Source: Bacteroidales bacterium UBA6117
GTDB lineage: Bacteria > Bacteroidota > Bacteroidia > Bacteroidales > VadinHA17
Direction: 5' to 3'
NCBI GenBank assembly: GCA_002428385.1
Contig: DIWB01000045.1
Span: 15,549 to 57,514 of the forward strand
Length of the DNA: 41,966 nucleotides
Translations under genes and position numbers: made by a program
Shown here: piece after piece, positions 1 through 8,988 of the stretch
Numbering within the stretch: position 1 is the stretch's first letter
Layout of the letters: each line of letters begins with the position of its first letter
Notes under the pieces: generated by a model
What the model was told of the DNA's origin: nothing
Database searches by the model: none
What the model saw: the letters and a program-made list of their open reading frames with translations, nothing else

Positions 1-586
1 TTGCCCCGCCGTAATAACCGTCACCGCCATTGGCGCCATCGAACCATACTTCAAAGATATCGCCGTAGTTTGTAAGCAGTTCCCTCAGCTGGTCCCTGTA
101 ATAGACCAGGTATTCCGGGGTGCCATACACTGATGAGTTCCTGTCCCATGGTGAGAGATAAACACCCATAAGGAGTCCGTATTCATCACAGGCTTCCCTG
201 AGGTCTTTCAGTACATCTCCGTTTCCATCCTTCCATGGAGAGTTTTTAACAGAATGCTCAGTCAGAGCCGATGGCCACAGGCAGAATCCGTCGTGGTGCT
301 TGGCTGTGATGATGATACCTTTCATCCCTGCCTCGCTTGCGGTCTTTGCCCACTGACGGCAGTCAAGGGCTGAAGGATTGAAAACCGACTCCTTCTCGTC
401 GCCATAACCCCATTCCTTATCGGTGAAGGTATTTACTGTGAAATGAACGAACATATAATATTCAAGTTCATGCCAGGCAAGCTGCCTCTCCGAAGGGAGC
501 GGTCCATAAGGTTCAGGCGGACCAGCCTGTGAGCAGGCGGTTAAAACGGCTGCCAGAAGGACAGGGACAAGGATTCTGATCTTCAT
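1..586 (-). CDS. Alpha-L-fucosidase, GH29, lipoprotein (partial, C-terminus off the left edge)
   Basis: Only the first 195 residues are in the window, because the reading frame runs off base 1. The start is the ATG at 586-584. It opens a lipoprotein signal with lipobox LTAC, so the enzyme is probably anchored outside the cytoplasm. The catalytic-domain signatures are those of GH29: HFTVNTFTDKEWG, IITAKHHDGFCLWPS and FEVWFDGANGG, whose Asp183 is the expected nucleophile. GH29 enzymes release alpha-linked L-fucose from glycans. The gene lies 13 bases after the DUF1080 gene on the same strand and is probably co-transcribed with it. Together with the FucP-like permease upstream, this suggests use of a fucose-bearing substrate. 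The family call is firm; the linkage specificity is not visible. Confidence 0.9.
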   Translation of the reverse strand, partial: MKIRILVPVLLAAVLTACSQAGPPEPYGPLPSERQLAWHELEYYMFVHFTVNTFTDKEWGYGDEKESVFNPSALDCRQWAKTASEAGMKGIIITAKHHDGFCLWPSALTEHSVKNSPWKDGNGDVLKDLREACDEYGLLMGVYLSPWDRNSSVYGTPEYLVYYRDQLRELLTNYGDIFEVWFDGANGGDGYYGGA

Positions 587-599
587 GGGAATGGTATTT

Positions 600-3500
600 C
601 TATAATGAAAGGTCCTTTACTCTAATATTTCTGAATTTGACCACCGAACCGTGTCCGAGGAAACCTATATGTCCCGTCGTGTTCTTCAGTCCGGGGTGAT
701 CATTGCCGTCCATAGTGCCGTTGTCACGGGGTCCTGCAATATCTCCGTCGAGTATCACTGTTCCGTTCAGGGTAATTTTGATGTGGGTTCCCCTGACGTA
801 TACTTCCTGGTAGTTCCACTGGCCCAGGGGATTCAGGAAGCCGCGCCTGGCAGGGATTACCCCGTAAACTGAACCGTGATACTGGTATGGCTGCAGTTTT
901 GCATAGACATCGGCATCATTATCGAGAATCTGCAGCTCCATACCGACATAGGCGGCATCACCCTCAAGGGGAGTCCTTATCCCGAGACCGTTATTGGCTG
1001 CCGGGGTAAGCATGAATTCAAACCTGAAGACAAAGTCGGAAAATTCTCTTGCGGTGTATAGATTTCCCCCGCTGCCGTTTTCCGGTTTAATAACTATCAT
1101 TCCATCCTCAACCACGTACGATTGAGTATTTCCTACCCAGTTGTCGAGGTTTCTGCCATTGAACAGCGAGACGAAGCCTTCCGTTTTTTCTTCAGCTGTC
1201 AGATTAAATTCCTTGTCGCTGATTTCCCTGACATAAATATCCCTGAAAGCCAGATCTGTACCGTGTGCCTGAAGTTCAATCGCACCTTTGGGGAAAATCG
1301 GGATTTTCCTGTCCCAGTAGTTTTCCATGGTCACGTTATCGACCACCAGTTCTCCGTTCAGCCAGACCGATACCTTCTCTCCCACCATGACAATTCTGAA
1401 TGTATTCCATTCACCCACAGGATTATCGGCCACTTTAAGCGGTTTGGAAGGATGGATCTGGTTGTTGTAAAGGCCTCCTGAGCCAACCTGGGCTCCCACA
1501 TCGGTTCTGGAGGTATCCCAGATCTGTACCTGGGGTGTTCCCCTGAGATAGATACCGCTGTCGCCGTCCTTCGTGATTTTCCAGTCGACAAGCATTTCGA
1601 AGTCGCCGTATTCCTGGACGGAGCAAAGGTTGCTTCCATTACCGTTAAACCAGATGCAGCCATCCCTGACACTCCAGTTTGCAGGCACCATCAGATTAGC
1701 CTCTTCCTGCCGCCTTTCAAGGTCAACTCTTCTCATTTTTGACCTTACGATGGGATTTTCAACCAGACCCTGCCATCCGGTCAGATCCTTGCCGTTGAAC
1801 ATTGATTTGAATCCTTCATCAGAAGGCATGGAGGCCAGGTATTTGACAACCATTTCCTTATTGTATTCGCTTTCGGGACCGGTCAGTTTTTGTGCAGTTT
1901 TCGTCAGTATCTCCCTGACAATGTTACCGTACATGCCCGTGCTTGATTCCGCCGAAGGAAGAGCAATGACCATTGCAGCAGAAGCAGCCGCGGAAGAGGT
2001 TTCGGGATCATCGAGGAAAGTACCGGCCAGAAACAATGCCTGATAGGTTTTGAGCCTGCCAAGCTGAGTAATTATCTCATTTTTTCTGTCGGCGCTGAGG
2101 GCGAAAGGCAGTATCTTCTTATAAAGGAGAAGTTTTTGCTCATCGGTGATGGGAGCTGTTCTGACCTGTCTGATATATCCCCTGAAAGCCTGATCTTCAA
2201 AAGTCTTGTTGCGCGAAGCAACTATCTCGTAAAGGGCTGATGAAGCAGTATAATCACCCCATGATGTAAGTGTTTTGAAACAAATATCCCTCATATCCGG
2301 GTTTCCAAGCTCAAATTCGTTGAGAACCAGGTCGAGAGCATCCTTTCCTCCTGTTGTGGCCAGAACGGGAATGAGCCGTTCCTTTGCCGTGCTGTTTTTG
2401 AATGCCCTGAGAATTACATCGGAACGCGAAGACTTGTCCTCTACGGCGGTTGCAGCTGATGCAAGCGCTGTCTGAAGATCGGCGATGTAAGCTTTATCCT
2501 GAACAGAAGTCAGGAGGTTAATAAGATCATTCTGATCGGCAGGTCCTGCCAGGCTCGAGAGAGCCTTAACTGCTGCAGTGCGAACCGGTTCCTCAGGTGA
2601 AGAGGCAAAAGGAAGAACTTCCCTGAAATATTCATTTCCCTTGTTCCACGCCATAAGTTCGATTGCTGTTTTCCTCGCAATTGAGGAACCATCCTTTAGT
2701 ACAGGTTTCAGGAGGGCAATCTCCTTATTTCCTGAAACAGACATCAGGGCTGACTTAACAGCTTCCTGATCGGTCTGTCCGGTGGCATTTTTCATAAATT
2801 CAATCAGTTCAGGCACTGCTGCCGGTCCGCGGACAGCTGCTATGGCTGCCGCGGCCTCTGCCCTTACCCTGTAATCTTCATCCTGAAGTGCAATTGAGAT
2901 GATCGTGCCGACGGATTCGTCTCCGGTGCGGCCGAGCATGGAAATTATTTCAGGCCTTGCATCGGCTTTTGCCTTAGGATAATATGAAATCCAGGCAGAA
3001 ATGATCTCTTTCCCCGGAATAGCCAGGGAAGCATTATAAGCAGCATTCCTGTAAGTTTTATCGGGCCACTCCGAGGCCTTTTTCAGAACATCGAAAGCAT
3101 CGAATCCATGGAAACCCACGTAGGTTGCAAGAGCCTGTGATTTGTACTGGACGTTTAGCTTATCCTTGCTCTTGGCCATCACCAGTTTACAAATCTTATC
3201 CATGGTCTTCAGGTCGCCGTTATTTCCAACGTTACTGGCATATTTAAGAAGGGATGCAGTTGCTCCGCTGACTTCCCAACGGTAAAGCACCTCTTTTGCA
3301 GCCTTCATCAGTGCAGGAAGAGCTGCCGGGCTCGCACTGGCAGCCAGTGCATTCAGGGCCGACGAACGGGTATTTACATTAATGTCGGAAGCCCAGGTGA
3401 TATATTCGTTAACAGCAATTTTAGAATTCATTAAAGCCAGGGCATTCATCACCGCGGCGGCACATGGAAGCTGCCTGTTTCTTATGGCTTCGGCCAGCGC

Positions 3501-3998
3501 AACTTCGGCCTTTGCTCCGCCGGCAGCCTGGATGGCAGCAAGGGCGGGGTAGCACATCTCCTTATCGGCGAGGAAACTCTTCAGCGCATCAACGGTAGCA
3601 TCCCCTCCCACCGTCTGTAGCTGCTTCATGAAGAAATCCTTCACCCCGTTCTCCTTTTGAGAAGTAGCATAAGTAATGCAAACCTTCTCCCACGAAGTTC
3701 TGTCCGGTTCTTTTCCCTTCTGAGAAAGGAACCTGGAGAGACTTTCAACCGCAAACCGCGCCCGTGTATCGTCACCGGTGCCTGCAGGAATAACCTGATT
3801 GCAGATTAGTTTTATGCCTTCTTCGCCCAGGGCCAGCATGTCGCCCATCAGCTTATCGGTGTATGCAAGGTCGTTGGCCGGGAACCGGGCAAGAAGATCC
3901 GCAACCTTTGTCTGCAAAGTCCTTCTGTCCTGGGAATAAGAAGTTCCCGATACAATCAGAAGGGTTAAGCATGCAAGTATGATTGTTTTTATTTTCAT
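600..3998 (-). CDS. Secreted HEAT-repeat protein with two C-terminal DUF1080 (3-keto-disaccharide hydrolase) domains
   Basis: This is a 1132-residue exported protein with a signal peptide ending near SYSQ. Residues about 40-720 are alpha-helical HEAT-like repeats, with recurring patterns such as VRAEAAAAIAAVRGPAAVPEL. Two DUF1080/PF06439 domains follow. The first starts near residue 727 (FKSMFNGKDLTGW) and the second near 940 (FVSLFNGRNLDNW). The family has a lectin-like beta-sandwich fold and cleaves 3-keto-glycosides. Most members have one such domain, so the tandem pair on a long scaffold is notable. The gene lies 89 bases behind the Gfo/Idh oxidoreductase, which could supply the 3-keto substrate, and 13 bases before the fucosidase. 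The HEAT part may bind a partner protein or organise a periplasmic complex, which is inference. Confidence 0.85.
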   Translation of the reverse strand: MKIKTIILACLTLLIVSGTSYSQDRRTLQTKVADLLARFPANDLAYTDKLMGDMLALGEEGIKLICNQVIPAGTGDDTRARFAVESLSRFLSQKGKEPDRTSWEKVCITYATSQKENGVKDFFMKQLQTVGGDATVDALKSFLADKEMCYPALAAIQAAGGAKAEVALAEAIRNRQLPCAAAVMNALALMNSKIAVNEYITWASDINVNTRSSALNALAASASPAALPALMKAAKEVLYRWEVSGATASLLKYASNVGNNGDLKTMDKICKLVMAKSKDKLNVQYKSQALATYVGFHGFDAFDVLKKASEWPDKTYRNAAYNASLAIPGKEIISAWISYYPKAKADARPEIISMLGRTGDESVGTIISIALQDEDYRVRAEAAAAIAAVRGPAAVPELIEFMKNATGQTDQEAVKSALMSVSGNKEIALLKPVLKDGSSIARKTAIELMAWNKGNEYFREVLPFASSPEEPVRTAAVKALSSLAGPADQNDLINLLTSVQDKAYIADLQTALASAATAVEDKSSRSDVILRAFKNSTAKERLIPVLATTGGKDALDLVLNEFELGNPDMRDICFKTLTSWGDYTASSALYEIVASRNKTFEDQAFRGYIRQVRTAPITDEQKLLLYKKILPFALSADRKNEIITQLGRLKTYQALFLAGTFLDDPETSSAAASAAMVIALPSAESSTGMYGNIVREILTKTAQKLTGPESEYNKEMVVKYLASMPSDEGFKSMFNGKDLTGWQGLVENPIVRSKMRRVDLERRQEEANLMVPANWSVRDGCIWFNGNGSNLCSVQEYGDFEMLVDWKITKDGDSGIYLRGTPQVQIWDTSRTDVGAQVGSGGLYNNQIHPSKPLKVADNPVGEWNTFRIVMVGEKVSVWLNGELVVDNVTMENYWDRKIPIFPKGAIELQAHGTDLAFRDIYVREISDKEFNLTAEEKTEGFVSLFNGRNLDNWVGNTQSYVVEDGMIVIKPENGSGGNLYTAREFSDFVFRFEFMLTPAANNGLGIRTPLEGDAAYVGMELQILDNDADVYAKLQPYQYHGSVYGVIPARRGFLNPLGQWNYQEVYVRGTHIKITLNGTVILDGDIAGPRDNGTMDGNDHPGLKNTTGHIGFLGHGSVVKFRNIRVKDLSL

Positions 3999-4087
3999 TT
4001 TTGATTTTTTTGATATTAATGATCAGATTGAGTCCGCTGGTCCGGGAATTAAAATTACCCGGTATGCGGGTTCATATTACGACCAGT

Positions 4088-5356
4088 TTAAATTTTCCAT
4101 TCACCTCTCATTGGCTGGTTAATAAGCCTGTTGGCGCCTTCATCATCGATAAACTGCTGATTAACGGGATCGAATTTCAGGTTTCGGCCCAGACGCAAGG
4201 CAATTATTCCAAGATTAACCACCGTACACGATCTGTGACCATTCGATTCATTCAGTGCAAACTTTTTCCTTGTAATTACCGATTCGGAGAAGGTTGCTAT
4301 CTGTGGTTCAGGATCAGGCAGTGAGTCGATAAGCTTCTGCATATCCTTAACATCCGACCTGAAGCCCTTGTATACTTTTCCATGAGGTCCTTCGATATAA
4401 GCAGCATCCTTGTCGCGGTTCTCACCGTCGAGTATGATCTTGCACCCGTCAGCATAAATATAGGTTATTCTGCGCCACGAGCCTACGGCATCATAGTGCT
4501 GCTGCGGGGCATCTATTTCGACCGATACCGGGCCGGTGTCATCCTTTCCGAGCAGATACTGTACGGGATCGAGGTAGTGCTGACCCATGTCGCCCAGGCC
4601 GCCTCCGTCGTAATCCCAGTAGCCGCGGAATTTTGAATGGACCCTTTCAACATTGTATGGCTTATAGGGAGCAGGTCCCAGCCAGAAATCATAATCCAGT
4701 TCAGACGGAACAGGTTCCGGTTTCAGGTTATGAAGGCCGCTCCAGTAGAATTTCCAGTCGTAGCCGGTTATTCCGCTTACAGTAACCTTCAGGGGCCATC
4801 CGAGTACTCCGCTGTCAACCAGCTTCTTAAGAGGCTTCACTGTGGTGCCCAGACCATAAAACTGATCCTTGAACCTGAACCAGGTATTGAGACGGAACAT
4901 CCTGCCTGTCTTCTGAACTGCCTCAACAACCTTCATACCTTCTCCAATGGTTCTTGTCATTGGTTTTTCGCACCAGATGTCCTTGCCTGCTTCAGCTGCC
5001 ATCTTCGACATTATGCCGTGCCAGTGGGGAGGTGTTGCGATGTGAACGACATCGATCTCAGGCCGGGCAATCAGTTCGCGGAAATCGCGGTAACCTGAAA
5101 CTTTGCCTCCGGCCAGGGCAATTGCCTGATCGAGATGATTCTTATCAACATCACACACTGCAAGGAGGCGGGTTCCTTCGTAGTCGAAATGTCCCCTGCC
5201 CATACCTCCGACACCGATAATCCCCTTGGTCAATTGATTACTCGGTGCAGTATATCCCTGTCCCCCGAGAACATGTCGCGGAACAATAGTAAAAGCAAAT
5301 GCGGCGGCAGTGGTTTTCTTAAGGAAATCACGCCTGCCCAGATTTTCTTTCTTCAT
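4088..5356 (-). CDS. Gfo/Idh/MocA family oxidoreductase with Tat signal
   Basis: This 422-residue protein begins with a twin-arginine signal (GRRDFLKK), so it is probably exported folded with its nucleotide cofactor. A Rossmann fold follows, with the dinucleotide-binding turn GVGGMGRGHF near residue 48. The family motif WCEKPMT places the catalytic lysine at Lys131. GDMGQHYLDP belongs to the C-terminal substrate domain. Members of this family oxidise or reduce sugar hydroxyls with tightly bound NAD(P). Next to a DUF1080 protein, the likely role is C3 oxidation of a glycoside. The gene sits between the MFS permease (126-base gap) and the DUF1080 gene. The substrate cannot be read from the sequence. 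Confidence 0.87.
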   Translation of the reverse strand: MKKENLGRRDFLKKTTAAAFAFTIVPRHVLGGQGYTAPSNQLTKGIIGVGGMGRGHFDYEGTRLLAVCDVDKNHLDQAIALAGGKVSGYRDFRELIARPEIDVVHIATPPHWHGIMSKMAAEAGKDIWCEKPMTRTIGEGMKVVEAVQKTGRMFRLNTWFRFKDQFYGLGTTVKPLKKLVDSGVLGWPLKVTVSGITGYDWKFYWSGLHNLKPEPVPSELDYDFWLGPAPYKPYNVERVHSKFRGYWDYDGGGLGDMGQHYLDPVQYLLGKDDTGPVSVEIDAPQQHYDAVGSWRRITYIYADGCKIILDGENRDKDAAYIEGPHGKVYKGFRSDVKDMQKLIDSLPDPEPQIATFSESVITRKKFALNESNGHRSCTVVNLGIIALRLGRNLKFDPVNQQFIDDEGANRLINQPMRGEWKI

Positions 5357-5482
5357 AATATTATCTGTTTCGTAAAGTATTATTTCCCAGAGTTGTTTAC
5401 CGGTGTCCGGTTAAATTCCTAAGGCCTGCAATATGCAGGTTTCAAAATAAAAATACAAAGAGTTTTCTCATGTATCCCGCGA

Positions 5483-6637
5483 TCACTGCTTTTTGAGGCA
5501 ATAGACCGAAACCGCCCAAAGGTACACCATGCATGCAATGAGTATTGTCATTCCGAGAGCAATGTTGCTGATATCGCTTACCCAGCCAACGAGCAGCGGT
5601 ATGACAGCCCCTCCCGATATAGCCATCATCACCAGTCCTGATATTTCATTGCTTTTGCCCGGATATCTGCCGATAACGATCGAGAAGACGAGGGGCCAGA
5701 TATTGGCGACAGCCAGTCCGATCAGGAACACAAGCGCCCAGGCCATGGCTGAAGATTTTATAAGAACGATTGCGGTAAGGCAGATGATACCGAGAAGTGA
5801 TGTCCACATGAAGAATTTGCCGGTTGATATCTTTGTCAGCAGGATTGCCCCGGCAAAGGTTCCGAGCATACGTCCGAGGAAGTAGATACTTCGTCCTGAT
5901 TCGGCTGCCGTCTGATCAATTCCGAATCTTTTTATAAGGAACTGACCTGAGTTGGAGTTGAATCCGACATCGACACCTACAACCAGGAAAATTGAAAGGA
6001 CCATTAGCAATACAAAACCGTTGCCCAGGAGTTTGAATGATGAGGCGAAAGTGGCTTTGGATTCCTCTGTCACTCTTTCTTCAATCTTTGCCGAGCCGAG
6101 CCACAGGACTGCCAATATTGAGACTATGCCGAATACCAGGAAGAGGATTTTCCAGTCGCCGAATTGCAGCGCGAAAAACCCGGCCAGAGGGGCCCCTATC
6201 ATTGATCCGACAGCCTTGACAAACTGGGAGAAGCTCAGAAAGCTTGATGCCCTGTTGCCGGGGACCACATCCACCAGCAATGGGTTTGCAGAGACCTGCA
6301 CTATTGTATTTCCTATTCCAAGAAGAGCAAATCCCGCCAGCACCATGGGGAATGTATAAAAAAGGAAAGGGACGAGCAATCCCAGGGCGGTTACTCCCAT
6401 CCCTATGTTAAGCATGTTTTTCTTGCCGAGCCTCGACTGCATCACCCCGACAGGAACCGACAGTATGAAGAACCATAGAAAAGCTGCCGAGGGAATAAGC
6501 TGGGCTACTGTGGCGCTCAGATTCATATCCTTGCTGACGCGGTCGACGCCTATGCCGACAAGGTCGACGAAGCTCATCACGAAGAAAGCCATTAGAACCG
6601 GAGAGATCCTGGAGATGTTAATTTTATCGGTGGTCAT
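5483..6637 (-). CDS. MFS sugar permease, FHS family (FucP/GluP-like)
   Basis: A 384-residue integral membrane protein with about 12 hydrophobic segments and almost no soluble domain. The N-terminal half has FVDLVGIGVD in the first helix, GVMQSRLGKKN as the MFS loop 2-3 motif, and GIGNTIVQVSANPLL. The second half has GRMLGTFAGA and ANIWPLVFSI. These match Bacteroidota FHS transporters, a family that imports L-fucose, glucose or galactose with protons. The protein is a little shorter than E. coli FucP. It is the first gene of the left minus-strand group, and its leader has a pyrimidine-rich tandem repeat. The fucosidase in the group makes fucose a plausible substrate, but not a proven one. Confidence 0.87.
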   Translation of the reverse strand: MTTDKINISRISPVLMAFFVMSFVDLVGIGVDRVSKDMNLSATVAQLIPSAAFLWFFILSVPVGVMQSRLGKKNMLNIGMGVTALGLLVPFLFYTFPMVLAGFALLGIGNTIVQVSANPLLVDVVPGNRASSFLSFSQFVKAVGSMIGAPLAGFFALQFGDWKILFLVFGIVSILAVLWLGSAKIEERVTEESKATFASSFKLLGNGFVLLMVLSIFLVVGVDVGFNSNSGQFLIKRFGIDQTAAESGRSIYFLGRMLGTFAGAILLTKISTGKFFMWTSLLGIICLTAIVLIKSSAMAWALVFLIGLAVANIWPLVFSIVIGRYPGKSNEISGLVMMAISGGAVIPLLVGWVSDISNIALGMTILIACMVYLWAVSVYCLKKQ

Positions 6638-6644
6638 GGGTAAA

Positions 6645-6673
6645 GAGGTTAAGGTTGAGGTTAAGGTTGAGGT
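6645..6673. repeat. 12-bp tandem repeat, 2.4 copies, in the leader of the MFS gene
   Basis: The unit GAGGTTAAGGTT is repeated perfectly twice plus five more bases. It lies 8 bases upstream of the MFS start codon, inside the 135-base divergent gap with the malic enzyme gene. On the mRNA-sense minus strand it is a CCTCAACCTTAA-type pyrimidine-rich tract with no Shine-Dalgarno sequence. It may simply be a slippage-prone simple repeat. Confidence 0.8.
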
Positions 6674-6772
6674 AATAATAAAAATTAGATTGCTGAAAGT
6701 ATTGAATTTTGTTGTTAATGCAAAAGAGATGAGTTTAAAAAATGTAAATTCGTGCTATAAAACTTAGAGTCC

Positions 6773-8080
6773 ATGCCAAAGATCACCAGGGAAGACGCAC
6801 TCCTCTATCATAGCAGGGGGCGTCACGGGAAGGTCGAAGTAATACCTACAAAGCCTTACTGCACACAATATGATTTGAGTCTGGCATATACTCCCGGCGT
6901 AGCCTATCCCTGCCTCGAGATTGAGAAAGTACCTGACGAAGCTTACACCTTTACTGCAAAAGGTAATCTGGTAGCCGTAATTTCGAATGGTACCGCCGTT
7001 CTTGGTCTGGGCGACATAGGGGCCCTTGCCGGCAAGCCGGTTATGGAGGGTAAAGGGCTACTTTTCAAGGTATTTGCCGATATTGATGTATTCGATATTG
7101 AGGTAGATGAAAAGGATCCAGACAAACTCGTTGAGATCTGTGCCAGGATAGCGCCTACTTTCGGAGGCATTAACCTTGAGGACATAAAGGCTCCGGAGTG
7201 TTTTGAGGTTGAGGAGAAGCTGAAAGCGATGCTTGATATTCCGGTGTTTCATGATGATCAGCACGGGACAGCAATAATTTCAAGCGCCGGTCTGCTGAAT
7301 GCTCTCGAGATTTCGGGCAAGAAGATAGAGAAACTGAAACTGGTTGTCTGCGGCGCCGGTGCGGCAGCTATATCCTGCACCAGGCTGTACACTAAGCTTG
7401 GAGTAAGGAAAGAGAACATTGTGATGGCCGACAGCAAGGGTGTTATCAACAGTAAGAGAAAGGATCTCAACAAATACAAACAGGAATTTATTACCCTAAG
7501 GGATATCGACACCCTTGAGGAAGCCGTTAAGGGAGCCGATCTTTTCCTTGGTCTTTCAACTGCCAACATGCTTTCGAAGGAGATGCTGGCTTCAATGGCC
7601 GATCACCCTGTTGTATTTGCCATGGCAAATCCAAACCCGGAGATCACCTATGAGGATGCCATGTCGGTAAGGGACGACCTGATCTTTGCAACCGGACGAT
7701 CGGATTATCCAAACCAGATTAACAATGTGCTAGGATTTCCGTATATCTTCCGGGGAGCTCTTGATGTAAGGGCCACTACAATCAATGAGGAGATGAAACT
7801 GGCCGCAGCAAAAGCGCTTGCCCTGCTTGCCAAGGAGCCGGTCCCGGATGTGGTTCTCAGGGCATATAATCTTGAAAGTCTTTCATTTGGTAAGGAATAC
7901 ATCATACCCAAGCCACTTGATCCAAGACTTATTTCATGTGTTGCAACCTGTGTGGCAAGAGCAGCAATGGATACCGGTGTAGCCCGCAGACCGATAACTG
8001 ACTGGGATGCCTACAGCAAGAGCCTCGACAGCAGACTGAGCGTACACATAAAAAAAGTCGGCGAACTGAGTGAGTTCTAG
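6773..8080 (+). CDS. maeB: Malic enzyme (oxaloacetate-decarboxylating malate dehydrogenase), short form
   Basis: A 435-residue cytosolic enzyme converting malate to pyruvate and CO2 while reducing NAD(P). The N-terminal malic domain has SLAYTPGVAYPC with the catalytic Tyr, GKPVMEGKGLLFK with the catalytic Lys region, and metal-binding INLEDIKAPECFEVE and FHDDQHGTA. The NAD(P)-binding domain follows with VVCGAGAAAISC and VFAMANPNPEIT. Many Bacteroidota homologues are about 760 residues with a C-terminal phosphotransacetylase-like domain. This one stops after the NAD domain, resembling the short bacterial form. The gene starts alone, divergent from the MFS gene. Its stop shares the four bases CTAG with the stop of the convergent downstream gene. 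Confidence 0.93.
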   Translation: MPKITREDALLYHSRGRHGKVEVIPTKPYCTQYDLSLAYTPGVAYPCLEIEKVPDEAYTFTAKGNLVAVISNGTAVLGLGDIGALAGKPVMEGKGLLFKVFADIDVFDIEVDEKDPDKLVEICARIAPTFGGINLEDIKAPECFEVEEKLKAMLDIPVFHDDQHGTAIISSAGLLNALEISGKKIEKLKLVVCGAGAAAISCTRLYTKLGVRKENIVMADSKGVINSKRKDLNKYKQEFITLRDIDTLEEAVKGADLFLGLSTANMLSKEMLASMADHPVVFAMANPNPEITYEDAMSVRDDLIFATGRSDYPNQINNVLGFPYIFRGALDVRATTINEEMKLAAAKALALLAKEPVPDVVLRAYNLESLSFGKEYIIPKPLDPRLISCVATCVARAAMDTGVARRPITDWDAYSKSLDSRLSVHIKKVGELSEF

Positions 8081-8799
8081 AGAAGCGATTTGATCTTTTC
8101 CTTTTCAGCTTTCTCCTCTGCCACCTTCCGGTCGTACATTGAAACAACAATATCAGCTATAGCGGCAATGGAGAATGTTTGTCTGTTCAGAGTCACATCA
8201 AACAGGCTTTCGATGTTCTTAACCTTTTTATCCATGAAGGTCCGGATGAGGTCATCGCGCTTTTCATCCGTATCAAGGACGAATTTCTGAGCAATATCCT
8301 TACCCATTTCCTTTTTTCTCATCACGTTATCCACCCTCCATTCAAAAGGAGCCACCAGCCTTACATGAAGGGAATCCTTCACACTATGTGCAATGGAAAC
8401 ACCTCCTCTTCCCACCAGGACAATATGACCCTCCTTGCAGATTGAAAGCACCACATCCTTGATTGCCTTTTTAACCCTGAGGTCGCTGACAAACCCTCCC
8501 GAAAAAGCCATAATCATTTCGGACAGGTTCGACAACTTAATGCCCTTGTAATAGCTTTCAACGCGCTGGGTATCGATATTCAGCTCCTTTGCAATAGAAA
8601 AGATAATATCCTTATCGACCCATTTCCATAACGTCGTTTTATGGATGGAATTCAGTTTTTCGACAACCAGGGCGGCAGTTTCCCGGGCATCGCACCCGGT
8701 AAGACGGGATATGGTGATTACAGGACCATCTTCGGAAGCAGGGCTGCTAAGCACTGATTGCCTGTATCTTTCATCGAAATAATCAAAGAATTTTTCCAT
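8077..8799 (-). CDS. Cytidylate kinase-like family protein (Cytidylate_kin2) with degenerate P-loop
   Basis: This 240-residue soluble protein has the layout of the Cytidylate_kin2 / AAA_26 family. There is an N-terminal strand and loop VITISRLTGCDARETA, a central GHIVLVGRGGVSIA strand, and a basic RVDNVMRKKEMGKD lid region. The C-terminus is a charged helix (EEKAEKEKIKSLL). The usual glycine-rich nucleotide loop of the family (GSGG-R-E) is here TGCDARETA, missing two glycines. Nucleotide phosphorylation is therefore uncertain, and a regulatory or sensing role is possible. It is a single gene, convergent with the malic enzyme (4-base overlap) and divergent from nfeD. Confidence 0.75.
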   Translation of the reverse strand: MEKFFDYFDERYRQSVLSSPASEDGPVITISRLTGCDARETAALVVEKLNSIHKTTLWKWVDKDIIFSIAKELNIDTQRVESYYKGIKLSNLSEMIMAFSGGFVSDLRVKKAIKDVVLSICKEGHIVLVGRGGVSIAHSVKDSLHVRLVAPFEWRVDNVMRKKEMGKDIAQKFVLDTDEKRDDLIRTFMDKKVKNIESLFDVTLNRQTFSIAAIADIVVSMYDRKVAEEKAEKEKIKSLL

Positions 8800-8988
8800 A
8801 TGGTCTCAGGTTTAAAATTGTGTAATAATTTACGAAAAAAAACTGAAACTCCGTTAATCAACGAAGGTTAAAGACAAAAAAATCTGACATTTTTCTCATC
8901 CGGTCGTGTTCCGCGGTTTTATTATGATTTTTCATATCTTTACTTGACCGGAAAACAACAATCACACATTTTATAAAACACCAACACT

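Noticed and set aside
1358..1672. Minus- and plus-strand open frames inside the DUF1080, rpoC, GRE and ATPase genes
   Set aside because: They are out-of-frame shadows of long genes with strong family motifs and have no recognisable features of their own.
5425..5439. Small palindrome CCTGCA-ATA-TGCAGG between the MFS and Gfo/Idh genes
   Set aside because: Only six base pairs with no T-run on the minus strand, so it is not a convincing terminator. It would also split a likely operon.
8935..8942. TATCTTTA as the -7 box of the nfeD promoter
   Set aside because: It matches seven of eight positions loosely, but no TTG lies at the expected distance upstream.
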